Shown: positions 1 to 11,910, counted from the first letter of the stretch. The stretch is 64,000 nucleotides of DNA from Zoroaster sp. YZ-2022 (GCA_029582265.1 CM055816.1:5203690-5267689), one strand, 5' to 3'. The notes: generated by a model from the letters alone, not told the origin. A program made the numbers and translations.

Positions 1-27
1 GATACGTGCGCTATATAAATCCACACA

Positions 28-51
28 TTATTATTATTATTATTATTATAT
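28..51. repeat. (ATT)n microsatellite
   Basis: Perfect ATT/TTA triplet run at the window edge. It interrupts the polymerase remnant on its right. Several LINE copies in this window end in an ATA or ATT triplet tail, so this could be the tail of a plus-strand LINE whose body lies outside the window; the few bases to the left are too short to prove it. Confidence 0.6.
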
Positions 52-1693
52 CCAGCACTGTTTAGCGTTTTTAAAATTTAATTCATCTTCTTTTGTCATT
101 ATTATTTTAACAGGGTTTTTAAATATCTCATTGATGATGTCTTCTTCTTTTTCTAATTCATTTAAAAAATGTGAAGCTGCATCTTCTCCTCTGTATACAA
201 CTGGATCGCTAGTTTTACCGTCGCAACAAACGACTACGTATGAATAACCGCAAACAATGTGTTCTTGTAGTTTTGTTGTATTAGTATCATTTACATCCTC
301 AACCTTTTCAAAGTCAGCGTATATTCAGCACATTCAAAGTCAGCGTATATAACAAATGGAACTTTCATCTTTTTATGATAATTTATAAATTTTAACTTGT
401 CGTTTTTACCTTTTTCTGGCATCACGATCTTTCTTGGCCTGTCGTTTATTCCTTTACACATATTTACGTGGTTTTCGAGATACGATTCGGTTGAAAACCC
501 CTGTAAACATCTCAGACAAAAATGTTTACGAGGATTGTGTTTCGTTTGATCGTGAAGTAATCTATTAATATCTTTAATCCAAACGTAGTGTGATCTAGTT
601 CCTTCTTCTTCTTCTTTGTGAATTAATAATAAATTTATACGATCTAGTTCCGCAGGCTGATCGCTGATTTTGTAAACTAGTATTGATTTTGATTCACAAC
701 CAAATACGTTTATTGCCATACAATTTTGTTTCTCTATTAACTTAATTTGATTGATGGGTGTAGGCGCATCTATATTACTAAAATTTAAACCGTCATCCGT
801 CGGGTATTTAGACGTTCTTTGAGGATCTTTCAAAGCTGGAAAAAGAGCACTACGTGGTGTACATCGTAAACAATTATCGTCTTTGTTTTTTACGTTAATG
901 CAAGCTTTTTTATCTTTTATGTAGTCACATAAATCTATATAAGAACCGCCTCTTAAAGGCCGATATCTCGCGGTAGTAATATTCATTTCTACGATACGAT
1001 CTACCTCCCATCCAGAACCGTTTGACGTCCATTTTTCTAAAGAAGCTTGAATTTGTGAAAAAACGGTATTAAATATATTTTCAATATCATCTAAATTAAA
1101 TAATACAATTTGTCTATTATTAGAAAATGTTGGTTCTGCAGAATCAGTTGTACCTTCTATATTTTCTTTTAGTAATTTAATACGTATATATATATATCAT
1201 AAACTTGTACGACCTGTACTCAACCAAGTCTAAAGTCAACTTGGCTCTTATCTTTGGTTTTACCGCCTCCCAAAATAATAGTAAATCTTTTTCTTTACTA
1301 TGATTTAGCGGAACAACCATCCTTTGTTCGCGTAAATATCTTCCACCCTCCCTAAAAGGTTTAAATTTCAATTCTTCTTCTCGGCCGTGAAACCTTTTAT
1401 AAGCACCTACTAAATCTTTTTTTTAACAACTTGTTCCTTCTACCCGCACCGCGTACTGGTAGTGGTATATTTTCAGCATCTATACGCACTCTAAGTTGAG
1501 CCAAGTTTAATTGAGACAACGGCGTTGGTTTACGTCGCCGTAAATAATTTTTTACACCTTTATAATATGCACGTTTATTAACTTTACCCTTGCTGTTTTG
1601 CACTAAAAAAATTGGCCTATGTGAGTGTGCAAACTCTTTCAATTCTGGCAATGTCCATTTTGATAAATATGTTCGTCTTCTTTCTTCATTCAT
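52..1693 (-). pseudogene. Protein-primed type B DNA polymerase remnant (adintovirus/Polinton-like), frameshifted and truncated
   Basis: N-terminal half of a family B DNA polymerase of the kind carried by Polinton/Maverick elements and related animal dsDNA viruses. Read on the minus strand, the start region (1693-1397) has SAP-like helix motifs (LPELKEFA). A basic stretch follows, then an open segment from about 1190 to 291 with GSGW, RPLRGGSY, a C2H2-like finger (FCLRC...H...C) and the exonuclease I motif VPFVIYADFE. Past that motif a roughly 26-bp local duplication (about 310-345) shifts the frame; coding-like sequence then continues to about base 55, where a triplet repeat cuts it. Two more frame breaks are visible, at an A-run near 1420 and at a TA run near 1185. 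The palm motifs are absent, so it cannot be active. The family is recognised from motifs; whether the source was a virus or a transposon is not decided. Confidence 0.75.
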
Positions 1694-1765
1694 CTCTCTT
1701 TACTATTAAACAAGATAATAATTTGAAATAAAAACTTCACTTTTTAAACTATGTTTTTTTTTAAA

Positions 1766-2089
1766 CTATAATAAATTTCTTTCTAACAACTCTTTCATCA
1801 CTAAAATATATTTTCGTCTAGCTTTCCCTTCTAACATTTTTAAACGTTTATAACGATTTACTAATACTTTATTTGCGCATCTTGTACAAAAATTTGTTAA
1901 CGTCTTTGTTCCTTTTCCACATCTTTTACAAGCAACGGGAATACGTTTGCCTTGCTATATACGATAATCATGTTGATTACAATATTTTTTATTACCCACG
2001 CTAGGGATGCAACAATTGTAGGTTTTACCTATTAAAAGCCATTCGCAAGGTACAATTACTCTATTCTGTTTTTCATATTTTGTCGCCAT
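1766..2089 (-). pseudogene. Small cysteine-rich (zinc-ribbon-like) ORF with one internal stop
   Basis: A 108-codon minus-strand frame running from an ATG at 2089 to TAG at 1766, broken by one in-frame TAG about 46 codons in. The N-terminal half has a CEW...NCC...YCNQH cysteine/histidine cluster. The C-terminal half has two CxxC knuckles (CKRC, CTRC) followed by a basic helix-like tail rich in Lys and Arg. It lies just upstream of, and in the same orientation as, the polymerase remnant, so I infer it belonged to the same element. I do not recognise the family; a zinc-ribbon nucleic-acid-binding protein is the simplest reading. Confidence 0.5.
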
Positions 2090-2126
2090 CTTTACTATAC
2101 TCATACATAATATTATTTTGATTCGT

Positions 2127-2395
2127 CAGTTTTATATGGCCACTTTTTTAACTATCACGTCACTAATTTCTTTTTGTGACGTCATAACTCAGTTTACATT
2201 ATCTTGCGTCTTTACACGTCTCCCGATTTTTTTCTCTATTTTTATCTTGCTTCTTTACACGTCTCCCGAGTCTTTTCACAGTTTTATATCAACACCTTTT
2301 TTTTAACTACACGTCACACATTTTTTTATGACGTCATACCTCATTTGCATAATTTGACATCTTTACACGTCTCCCGATTTTTTTCACAGTTTTAT
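2127..2395. repeat. Imperfect direct repeats upstream of the PolB-type element
   Basis: CAGTTTTATAT and TTTACACGTCTCCCGA recur three or four times, with TGACGTCAT-type palindromes between them. Repeats of this kind sit at the 5' flank of the small ORF and could be a terminal or promoter region of the element. That role is inferred only from position. Confidence 0.5.
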
Positions 2396-2540
2396 GCTAC
2401 TTGCGCCTCAACGCCCACTTAGCATACTACTCCATCTATCACACCAAGCCGTTCATTCACTGCAATACACATGTACGTATTTACAAATTTTGGGAACATT
2501 ATATAGGCCTATGCCATGGCATGCAATGGACGTTCTTTTT

Positions 2541-2670
2541 AGGTGTTTGGGTTGGTGCCCAAACACCTCTTGATATTGTTCTGGTTTTTGTTTAGGTGTT
2601 CGAGCGACAGCGCGAACACCTGTTGATATTGTTCTGGTTTCTTTTAGGTGTTCGAGCGACAGATATGAAA
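2541..2670. repeat. Three ~53-bp repeats with hairpin AGGTGTTcGAG / CGAACACCT
   Basis: AGGTGTT starts at 2541, 2594 and 2646, each followed at about 50 bp by TTGATATTGTTCTGGTT. The first two units close as hairpins with AACACCT. The same word occurs inside the Tc1/mariner-like element (about 40173 and, inverted, 42428), so it is a dispersed motif. Confidence 0.6.
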
Positions 2671-2760
2671 TTTGGTTCCGTCTGACTTTGAGCACTGGCG
2701 GCTTGGTTTCTCTCAGCTCACAGAATGAAATATGTCTCGTACTGATTGGTCAAATACTCA

Positions 2761-2886
2761 GTGCCAAGCTTCCTGCTGTGGAATGATTTACCTGAGCATG
2801 TCAAACAATGTCCATCTCTTGCTTCATTTAAAACTGTTCTCAAAACTCCTTTGATGAAAATTGATGTATACTTTACTTATGTTTAA
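2761..2886 (+). pseudogene. LINE ORF2 C-terminal fragment
   Basis: A plus-strand frame ending in TAA at 2884-2886 contains LWNDLPEHV and SLASFKTVLKT. This is the post-reverse-transcriptase C-terminal signature seen in CR1/L2/Jockey-type LINEs (a minus-strand copy at 29.8 kb carries LWNHLP and FKSMLKTHL). Only about 40 codons survive and no RT core is present. Confidence 0.7.
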
Positions 2887-2889
2887 CTA

Positions 2890-4424
2890 TTGACTTTTAT
2901 GATGATGTATTTATACCTTTTGTTTTTGTTTAATATCTGAAGAGCATCGCTTTCGGTGTTTACATTTTTTGCAAATCAACCTTGTTTGCATGGTTGTGTA
3001 TGCAGGGTTTTTCCTTGTCAGAATATCGTCTTTGCCTAGCATATTCTGACCAGGGCCAGAATCATGATGACGTCATTCCATAAATTAAACTCTACCAGCA
3101 GTCTTTGGAAATCCCTCATTGGATGCTCTGACTGGTCAGTGGTTGATCTTACATAAGAATGTTGTGCGCACACACTTAAAGTCCAATTATTATTATACCA
3201 ATACATTTGTATGGATCGAATCCTGCCTAAGTCTCCTGTGGGTTTTTCCCCGCAGACACTCGGTGAGTACGTATACAGTGCTTCATACAGAGTCGGAAAA
3301 GGGCAAAAATCAAATCAATTGTTTATCAACTGACGTTTAAATAAACTCTGTATTAGCATAGGAGCCAACATTGCTTTGTGGAGTAAATACCAGCTGTATT
3401 ATATCTGTGAACAGGTAAATTGGCATGTATGGCCCCTTTTCAGTCGCTTAACTCATGTGGTTGGTTTAATATGTGGGCAATTGGAGAGTAGAACCAGGAT
3501 TTTCAAGTCCTTTTGCTCACACTGAATTTACCAGTGACATTATAGAAGTATTGCATTCAACACAGTGATGACTTAGCTCAGACTGACTCACTGGATCTAT
3601 TCTAAACCCAGTCTAAATAGCAACTATACACTCATTAAAAGAACTATTAGCAATCTCATAACAAATCAATTATAACAGTTTTACTTTAAAACACGGTGTA
3701 AAAATTCCCAGAAAATATCTATTTCAGGTGATATCGTGTTAGCAAACTTTGGTAAAATTTTAGTAAAATTTAGTAAAATTAGGCTATTAGCGAAATTATT
3801 GCCAAAATTAATTTGTCATACAAAGACAGAAATTCAATGAACGAATACGAACAACCTGATTGCATTCTCATTATTTTCTCGACGACACAATGAAATAAGC
3901 TGAAACATTAACAGATTGGTTTTTATACATAATTATATCTTAGTAAATTAGTATAGATGCATTTACATACATTTTACTAAAAGTGTATACTAGCTTTAAT
4001 ATAACTGTTATAACTTAGAACAAGTATGGGCCTTGCTATTTTTCTACTGGTTATTAATGCTGCTATGCTGATTTTAACAACGGTGGTAAACTATTGCCAT
4101 TTATATTATAATGTTTCAACCATAGGTAGGCGGAGCGCACATGCGTAGTATATGCCCATAGGAAGGACCAAGCTATTATGTACGTCATATCCACACGCCG
4201 GCCTCAGATTGGATGTCTCATCTTGAAAATACCTGGTATCATCAAGCTTTTGGACGCGATTCTTTTAATGAGATGAGCGGTTTCAGTTAGATTGGACCAG
4301 CGCAGCACGGAAAGGAGACGCAAACCTGGAACTTTCTTTCATCGTGGATAGAGTTGTTCCTTACATTTCCTGAGGAGATTGCATCTAGTTTCATCGGTTG
4401 ACGAGACACCGCATCCTCGACGAG
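2890..4424. other. Non-coding stretch with SINE scraps
   Basis: No supported gene. The words GTGGGTTTTTCCCCGCAGAC and ACTCGGTGAG near 3238-3270 resemble the tail of the tRNA-derived SINE at 48.2 kb. CAAAGACAGAAATTCA (about 3824) followed by GAATACGAACAA is shared with repeats at 20.7 and 21.2 kb. GCGCACATGCGTAG near 4136 is a possible promoter element for the exon at 4425. Confidence 0.5.
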
Positions 4425-4470
4425 ATGACCACCTTGCAATGGATGAGATTCTTGGTCGTTGTGCTGTGGG
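4425..4470 (+). CDS. Candidate first coding exon (signal peptide) of the EGF-module gene
   Basis: ATG at 4425 gives MTTLQWMRFLVVVLW and then a phase-1 donor G|GTAAGT. The peptide has a hydrophobic core like a signal peptide, and a second ATG at 4443 could also serve. The donor phase matches the phase-1 acceptor at 25148: joining them gives V-T-W at the seam and keeps the frame open. All EGF exons downstream are also phase 1, which supports the link. Against it, the intron would be 20.7 kb and crosses many transposons. If the link is wrong, this is an orphan ORF or the start of another secreted protein. Confidence 0.45.
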
Positions 4471-4782
4471 GTAAGTAACATTAAAACAAAAATTGTGAAC
4501 GGATCCTACAAAAATAATCTTTTTTGAACTCAGTAAAACAAATACAATATATTGTAAATTAAGATTGTTATTGGAAGAGATACATTGATTCGTTTTATGA
4601 AAATGCAGTTTGGCCACTTCAGACTCATTTTGTAAGATTATATCACATTTTCCCCTTTCAGGTCGTTTAAACAGTGAAAAGTCCGAGATTCATTCGTATA
4701 CAAAACAATAAAATTAAAAAATCTGACGTTTGGCTGCAGCAAACAATAATGTTCACTGATCGAACGACCGAAATCTGTTATT

Positions 4783-5610
4783 GTTTTAGCAGTGTGCTCC
4801 ATTTTCACAATGTACCCTAATTTTAAGCAGTGTACCCGCTTTTCACAATATCCAGTTTTGGGCAATGTTCCCCTTTTCTTGCAATGTACCCTTTTTAAGA
4901 AGTGTGCCCCCTTTTCACAATGTTATCTTTTTGGCAGATTGTCCCCTCTTAACAATGCACCTTTTTTAGCAGGTTACCTCTCTTAACAATGTACCTTTTT
5001 AGCAGGTTACCTCTCTTAACAATGTACCTGTTTTAGCAGGTTACCCCTATTAACAATGTACCTTTTTTAGCAGGTTACCCCTATTAGCAATGTACCCTTT
5101 TTTTAACAGGTTACCTCTCTTAACAATGTACCTTTTTTAGCAGGTTACCTCTCTTAACAATGTACCTGTTTTAGCAGGTTACCTCTCTTAACAATGTACC
5201 TGTTTTAGCAGGTTACCCCTATTAACAATGTACCTTTTTTTTTGCAGGTTACCCCTATTAACAATGTACCTTTTTTTAGCAGGTTACCCCTATTAACAAT
5301 GTACCCTTTTTTAGCAGGTTACCCCTATTAACAATGTACCTTTTTTAGCAGGTTACCTCTCTTAACAATGTACCTTTTTTAGCAGGTTACCTCTCTTAAC
5401 AATGTACCTTTTTTAGCAGGTTACCCCTATTTCTAATATACCCTTTTCATCAGTGTACCCCCTATTTAACATGTACCCCTATTTAACATGTACCCCTATT
5501 TACCGTGTACCCACATTTGCAATGTAACCCTTATTTGCTGTGATCCCCTTTTCACAGTATAAACCTTTCTTGACACTTTGACTCTTTTTTGTAACGTATC
5601 CCATTTTTAA
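4783..5610. repeat. 34-bp minisatellite (ACAATGTACC...AGCAGGTTACC)
   Basis: Tandem units of about 34 bp built on AACAATGTACCTTTTTTAGC plus AGGTTACCTCTCTT. They are most regular at 4945-5435 and degenerate toward both ends. Traces reappear at 6000-6055 beyond a nested MITE, so the MITE split the array. Confidence 0.9.
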
Positions 5611-5627
5611 CAGCATGCCTCCGTTTC

Positions 5628-5988
5628 ACAATTCGAGGGCTCAGCGCCACACTGCCTCATCTCCATTTTTGGCCAAAATGAGATTTGGGTATCAAATTTT
5701 TCAGGAAAATGTCAGCTTTCTAGTAACAACAAAGCCTTATCTCCAACCACAATGCAGCTACAGACCAGTGAAACGCATCTCCATCATGTTGCCATTTTTC
5801 ATTATAGTAATTAAGCTATTTTACCAAATATATGACTAAAAGAAAATACAAAAGTAAGCTTTAGCTTAATTATTAATTCTTCACTTTTGTTATGAGCCAT
5901 TTCAGATTGCCAAAATTCTTTAAATGCGATTTTCTCAACAATGGCCAAAACGGAGATGAGGCTGTGTTGCGCTGAGCCCTCGAATTGT
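5628..5988. mobile_element. MITE with ~45-bp terminal inverted repeats
   Basis: The left end ACAATTCGAGGGCTCAGCGC and the right end GCGCTGAGCCCTCGAATTGT are inverted copies; similarity continues inward through CATCTCC and GGCCA. The element is about 360 bp, carries no transposase and lies inside the 34-bp minisatellite. Superfamily not assigned. Confidence 0.75.
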
Positions 5989-6059
5989 ACTCGTTTTTGT
6001 AGTGTGACACCTTTTCACAATGTACCCTCATTTTACCAGCGCACCCTCTTTTCATAATG

Positions 6060-6109
6060 TAATAATAATAATAATAAAGATTTTTAGCGCGCACATATCC
6101 ACCCTGCTG
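6060..6109 (-). mobile_element. 5'-truncated L2-type LINE tail
   Basis: (AATA)-type triplets followed by AAAGATTTTTAGCGCGCACA and TATCCACCCTGCTG. This matches the 3' end of the longer minus-strand LINE copies at 11.9 and 29.6 kb, so it is a very short 3' fragment of the same family. Sequence to about 6190 is not recognised. Confidence 0.7.
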
Positions 6110-6284
6110 TAGCCCTTTTGCCACACTGGATACGCAGAGAGAACCAAAATAAGCAAAATATAGCATAATAAATGAGTTCACTAACCTCTTCATTTCAACT
6201 GTACGCCTTGGCAATGTATAAACTATATAAATAATGTATAACTAGAAATTATTCGTCGATATTGTTTTTATCCCTCATATCATT

Positions 6285-6837
6285 GTACAATTCAACAATT
6301 CAATAAAACCAATAAAACCAACAATGCTCTGATTGATCAGAGCATTGTTAAACTGATGACAATCCAATCACGCGGCGATATACATTTATTGTCTTCACTT
6401 AATTATTCTTTATCCATGTTCCGGTTAATTATTTGATATAGAATTCAACAAATACTGAAGTGAAAGTAATGAAATCTTCAAAACTACAACATTAATAATG
6501 CACACATGATGGGACAAGGAGGATTCACTCAAAATATATATCTTAAAGTAAGAAACTTTCCGTCTCTTAATTTATCCAGTGAATATAACATTTTATTGAC
6601 TGTATTATCAAAGGGACAGTGTCGTCACGATCAACAGGGCATGGAATCGGAGTGCTAGTTTTATATTAACTCAGTGACTGAAAATAATACCTCATATGAT
6701 AATGTCATATTGCTGCTGCAGAAATGCGCCAGAAATGTTCAGTCACTGTGTTCATCTTAAACTAGGACACCGATTCCATGCCCTGTTGAAAGTCTGCTCT
6801 GATCTGCTCTGAAGAAGAGATTAAACAACTGAAAACC
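6285..6837. repeat. Segmental duplication, copy 1
   Basis: Shares long stretches with 8811-9432 in the same orientation (GATTGATCAGAGCATTGTTA; ATTCACTCAAAATATATATC; AAGTAAGAAACTTTCCGTCT). Both copies contain the TTAA-type MITE, which therefore predates the duplication. The right end of this copy is degraded. Confidence 0.85.
6609..6804. mobile_element. TTAA-type MITE family A, copy 1 (right end lost)
   Basis: Begins AAAGGGACAGTGTCGTCACG and has the family core GGGCATGGAATCGG. The right terminal repeat breaks down after GTTGAAAGTCTGCTCTGATC. Best-preserved member: 9212-9427. Confidence 0.75.
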
Positions 6838-7136
6838 TATTCCACATGGTTTGCTATTTTACTGGCAATGTTGTTTTTAATCCAAACACCTTTTTTTACA
6901 TTCTTCGTACAAATGAGATAATTTTCAAAACGATTGACCGAAGCATGTTTAACAACCCTTGGGTAACATTATAACACCGGTGAATTATGAATTTATCACG
7001 CTACGTTATCAATTAATTTATTCACAACTCAAACACAACTCAAACACAACTCAAAATTAACGGACAAATAATGTCAAAATACAGACTAAATTGCCAACGT
7101 TCAGAAGATCAGAAATACAAAGACGTTTGTGACTGC

Positions 7137-7560
7137 TTAAAGGGAAGGTACAGAACTAGTAATGTTGGACAAAACTACTTAGCTACTAGACTGTCTTTTT
7201 CATAATCAAGATATACATTTAAAAAATAAACAGTAAATATAAACAGAAAATAGTTAAAATGCATTCAGATATTCGCTATTCATTCTAATATATTCAGATA
7301 TTCGCTATTCATTCTAATATATTCAGATATTCGCTATTCATTCTAATATATTCAGATATTCGCTATTCATTCTAACGTGGAATTTAAGAAAGAGTATTCA
7401 GTCCTAAATTTGAAATATAAATTATTTCACTTTTCTTAAAAGTGACATCACCCCAGACAAAATTATTTTCTTAGGAAGATTGATACCGTCATCCTCTTTA
7501 AACCAACTAAGTTTCACATTTTAATTCGAAAATCTTGTTTTTTTAAGGGAAGGTACAATG
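7137..7560. repeat. Dispersed repeat family B ends (TTAAAGGGAAGGTAC)
   Basis: TTAAAGGGAAGGTACAG occurs at 7137 and TTTAAGGGAAGGTACAATG at 7542, same orientation. The word also starts repeats at 25831 and 35441 and, inverted, closes every unit of the 125-bp satellite. Boundaries of these two copies are not resolved. Confidence 0.55.
7263..7378. repeat. 29-bp tandem repeat, 4 copies
   Basis: Four consecutive near-identical units beginning ATTCAGATATTCGCTATTCA at 7263, 7292, 7321 and 7350. Confidence 0.95.
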
Positions 7561-8810
7561 TTGGCAATATTGGCAAACCTGCTTCTGTATACGAGTATGC
7601 ATATACACTATTTGAAACATGACATGCATTAATTAATTAACCTGTAACAATTTCAGCTTATTATGTTGTGTCATTAACCGTATTACTCCGGCTGCTAAGG
7701 ATTCTATGGGGGACACATTATACACTTTTAGGTAAAAGCATGATATATTGCATCGGGGTTCAGAAAGGGCCAATATCCTTTGATGCTTTGGACCTATCTT
7801 GGGTCCAACATTGAGGGCGGGCTTTGAAAAGTGGAAGAAGCTCCAAAACGAGTCTTCCGACGTCATGAAGTTTAACTTTGCATCGTTTTCTTTTTTAGTT
7901 TTTTAGTTTTTTTGCTTGATTAGATAATGGCATACATGTTCGGATGGAGATCGATCGTTTTTGAAAAGTTGGGGTGGGGAAAGACTCAAAATACCAAATC
8001 TGACCTTAGTAGCCCCAACGTTGTGTAACTGTTTATCTGAAATTGGCAATTATAGATGTGTTGTATATCTAGATGCAGACCAATATTATTTTTTACGGCA
8101 AAACTTGTATTTTAGGGGCGATATCGATACATTAAAAATCATCGATATTTCTCATACCCGCAAACTTTCCCTCGCCCATACGATGATTTGTATGTCTCAG
8201 GAATCAGGTAGCAATTATTACAGGTCTGAAATAACTTTGTATTAACAAATTTAATCCGAATATGCCTAAAAATTAAGAATTAAAATGGCCATAGAAACAA
8301 GTTCTTTTTGTGGTCAAATCCCTTTTATATACACTAGGGCCTATCTTTTTTTTTTACTTCTTTTGTATCGCTATCAAGATTCCCGATTTTTATTCCAATG
8401 TCAAACGTTTGAAAATATCAAACAAGAATCGGGGTTATCTTGTATAATAGATTTGTTCCTCTTTGCAATATTACTACGTCATTCTTTCACCTTTCCCTTA
8501 ATATATTTTTTTAATTTATTTGTTATTTTTATTTTTATTTTTATTTATTTATTAATTATTTATTTATTCAGTTTGCCTTTGAGAAAGAACCTGCTAGGTT
8601 CAAAACGTAAGGCCAATAACAATTATTGTTGCATTTATACTATACCGTAACAACAGGTCCTTTAGGTTAGTAAGCAATTTGCAACAGCTACAACAATTAC
8701 AGTTTTCTTATCTTAGGAAGTTTCAATCTAACACCTGTTCGCAACGACTGAATCTAAATTAAAATATTGACATTTCAGTGCAAATATCTTTGTTTATTTA
8801 AATCATCCAT
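7561..8810. other. Gene-free stretch
   Basis: Only short ORFs without recognisable motifs. A (TTTTA)n-rich run lies at 8515-8570. Nothing else supported. Confidence 0.5.
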
Positions 8811-9432
8811 TGTTATTTTACAATTCAAAAATTCAATAAAACCAACATTGAAATATACTATTAATAAAATATTAACAAAGCATACATAGTAATTATCAAA
8901 GTGTTTATTGTTCATCGATTCACTTCTATAAAGGGAAAAATTACTTTCAAAATAAATTTGTTTCAGTAATTTCACAAAATGATTGATCAGAGCATTGTTA
9001 CTCTTTATCCATGTTCTGGTTAATTATTTGATATCAAATTCCACAAAATTAATACTTAAGCGAAAGTAATGACATCTGCTATACTACAACATTAATAATA
9101 GACACATGATGAGAGATGGAGGATTCACTCAAAATATATATCTTAAAGTAAGAAACTTTCCGTCTCTTTATTTCTCCAGTGAATATAACATTTTATTGAC
9201 TATATTATTAAAGGGACAATATCGTCACGATCAACTGGGCATGGAATCGGAGTACAAGTTTTAGATTAACTATGTGACTGAAAATAATACCCCACATGAT
9301 AAGGTAATATTACCATTGCTGCTGCATAAATTAGCCAGAAATCTTCAGTCACTGTGTTCATCTTAAACTTGGACACCGATTCTATGACCTGTTGAAAGTC
9401 TGTTCTGATCGTGACGATATTTTCCCTTTAAT
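8811..9432. repeat. Segmental duplication, copy 2
   Basis: Second copy of 6285-6837, with a roughly 100-bp insertion near 8850-8975 and the intact MITE at its right end. Confidence 0.85.
9212..9427. mobile_element. TTAA-type MITE family A, copy 2 (best preserved)
   Basis: 216 bp flanked by TTAA at 9208-9211 and 9428-9431. Terminal inverted repeats are AGGGACAATATCGTCACGAT and its complement ATCGTGACGATATTTTCCCT. Paired internal words GGCATGGAATCGG and CCGATTCTATGACC make the element largely self-complementary. No coding capacity. The TTAA target suggests mobilisation by a piggyBac-type transposase. Confidence 0.85.
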
Positions 9433-10077
9433 AGACCTAGGTAGACTTGTAATTCAGACACAAATTCTACAGGAAAATGCAATAATTATCTCAATTTAGA
9501 TTTTAGAATCTCTCAATTCTACGTGTACCCATTCGCTTATGTTAAATCTAACTCCAACTGTGAAATAATATAGATTAGTCTTTAATATAGATTAGTCTTT
9601 AATATTCCTTTCAACTGTACAATACACACTATGTTGAGATGGTTCCAGTATAGACTAATACAAAGGATTTTAGGTACGAATTATTTTTCAAAATTAACAA
9701 GTCGAACACGAATCTCTTATCCATCTGTTTTGCTCATGCGCCTCAACAATTTCATTTTATACTTCAGTTGTTTCGGAGATCAAGGATAAAACTAATTTTA
9801 ACCTCAACTTAGACAATGAAGTATTTTTGTTTGGTAAAACTGACTTCGAGTGGAAAGATATTAACCTGATCCTATTAATTTGACCAAGGAAATACCATCT
9901 CTTTCGATTCTCTTAAGAATTACTACTTTCATGGAAAAAAAAATTATGTATAGTTGTAACGATAATATGGCGAAATTGTACCGTAAATGGGATTTCTTCT
10001 CTGTACTTTGCCAAGACCGCTTGAATATATCCATTAGAAAGATACCAACATTCCCGTCGTTTTCTTATTATGTTTAA

Positions 10078-10225
10078 AGGGACAATATCATCACGATCAA
10101 TAGGGCATGGAATCAGAGTGGTAGTTTTAGATTAAATCAGTGACTGAAAATAATACCCCACATGATAAGGTCATATTACTGTTGCTGCTGCATAAATGAG
10201 CCAGTAATTTTTAGTCATTGTGTTC
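10078..10225. mobile_element. TTAA-type MITE family A, copy 3 (right-truncated)
   Basis: Starts AGGGACAATATCATCACGAT after TTAA and is lost after GTGTTCATG. Its left flank TTTTCTTATTATG is shared with the copy at 18382, so those two loci also share flanking DNA. Confidence 0.75.
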
Positions 10226-11183
10226 ATGAAATACAATAATACAATAGGGTCATCATGTAATATAAAACTGCATATAGGCCTACTATAATATTGTAGTTAA
10301 AAATAGCAAAATATTTACAAGCTTTGTTATTACTTTATTAAACGTTAGTGGACCCACACGGCAAAGTTGGGAGAGGTAATAATGTAACTCTATTCTAGTC
10401 ATGCATTTACATTCTGTAATTAGCCCACATTAGTCCGTGTAGCCACCCCTTCCCTCGTTCAACCACCCTAGATTTATTTTGGGGATATATATATATTTTT
10501 TTTCATTTAGCCTTGGAAATTTAATGTTAGCGACTTCATCAATACGTAAGGCTCTAGTATTAACACATAATATACTGAATTGAACGCTTCACTCGAATGA
10601 TTTGTAAGGTCAAATCATACAATGCATAAGTAATTCACAGCATGTTACCGTATTATTTCACATTGTATAGACACGTGCGTGTTGTATGGATAGTGATATT
10701 GCTCCCTTATGTGTCATTGTTGGTGTATGCCAGTTACATGAAGTTTCCTGAAATATAAACCAACATAATAGATTCAGTTCATTGACCGTAATTGTCCATA
10801 GTGGGCCAGGCTTTTAGTATGTTGTGATGGAGGCGGGCAGAGTCGGTATTCTGACACCACATTATGCCGAGAGCCAAAGCACAATTTTCATATATTTCCA
10901 GAATGCTTCTACCGAATACATTCAAATTTTCTGACTATTCCTAACTAATTTTTAAGGACGCCCTCATACCCGAATCAACAATGTTGGCTGTGGAATATTG
11001 CCATGGCAACTGTTTATTTTTGTCGTATGACCATTTCCAATAACATTCTGGAAATCCAATATGCCAGCCATTACGATAAAATGCAATATTTTACTCGTTT
11101 GCCATTTTTTATGCTCAATATATGAACTTAATAACAACAATTCCAAACTGAATTAATGTATTAATGTGATAAATAATATTTGT

Positions 11184-11325
11184 AGCTTTGCATGGTGAAA
11201 AAAGTAAACACTGTTTGCAGTGACAACATGTGAAAATTCTCCTTTGAGTAGTAATTAGTTCTGAAAAGAACTCGACGTTTCCGATCAGTATTCTCTGATC
11301 GTCTTCACGTTAGAATAAAGAGGAA
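11184..11325. repeat. Dispersed repeat GTAGCTTTGCATGGTG, copy 1
   Basis: Matches 25921-26062 through AGTAATTAGTTCTGAAAAGA, then GACGTTTC and CTGATCGTC. A third copy is inverted at 60309-60392. At 25.8 kb it sits just inside a family B left end, suggesting that A-rich families B and this repeat are parts of one element. Confidence 0.65.
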
Positions 11326-11910
11326 TAAAGAGAGATTTTCACTATTTTCTAGGCAAAGATACATATTCCGTGTGAATCCATCAATGTAGGTAATTGTTCC
11401 TATTTAACCTCTACTTTGCTCATTTCCTAGTAGAAATAAATAAAATGCTTTCACAAAGTAACTGACCGAGGGGCTTGGATACAGAGTAATTTAGTGAATA
11501 CAACGCAACATGATTAATTAATTTGCTCGTCAAAATAATGATACTTATGGTCCGTTTAACGATGTTAGTTTGATATTTATTTGTGAATTATTTGGTGAAA
11601 TAGCTCATATGAAAGTGAGTTACTTCGCTTAACCCTTTCATTACAGCCACTTATGTAAGAGAGTACCCTTCTTTACCACAGCAATTAGGAGCCCAATGTC
11701 ACTTCAGCACCAGTGGATTTTTCACAATTTCATTGAAGTGCGCCCTCACTCTGCAGTGATAGACACGTTTTTTACATGTGTACTTTACATACCAAATGGC
11801 TCAGATATATTTGTATGTAACACTGATGGTAAAAATGAGTATACAAAGGGAGGAAAATATTGTGCATCTATTTTGTAAGTGTAAAAGCAAAACTATGAAA
11901 TAATTAGATC

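Larger units (their letters stand above)
9433..11628. other. Gene-free stretch with MITE fragments
   Basis: No supported gene. Contains the left part of a family A MITE (10078 to about 10225, after TTAA at 10074) and a repeat at 11184-11325 beginning GTAGCTTTGCATGGTG, also found at 25921 and inverted near 60390. Confidence 0.55.

Noticed and set aside
4287..4617. Minus-strand ORFs over the signal-peptide exon
   Set aside because: Shadows of the plus-strand exon and its flanks; no splice or motif support.
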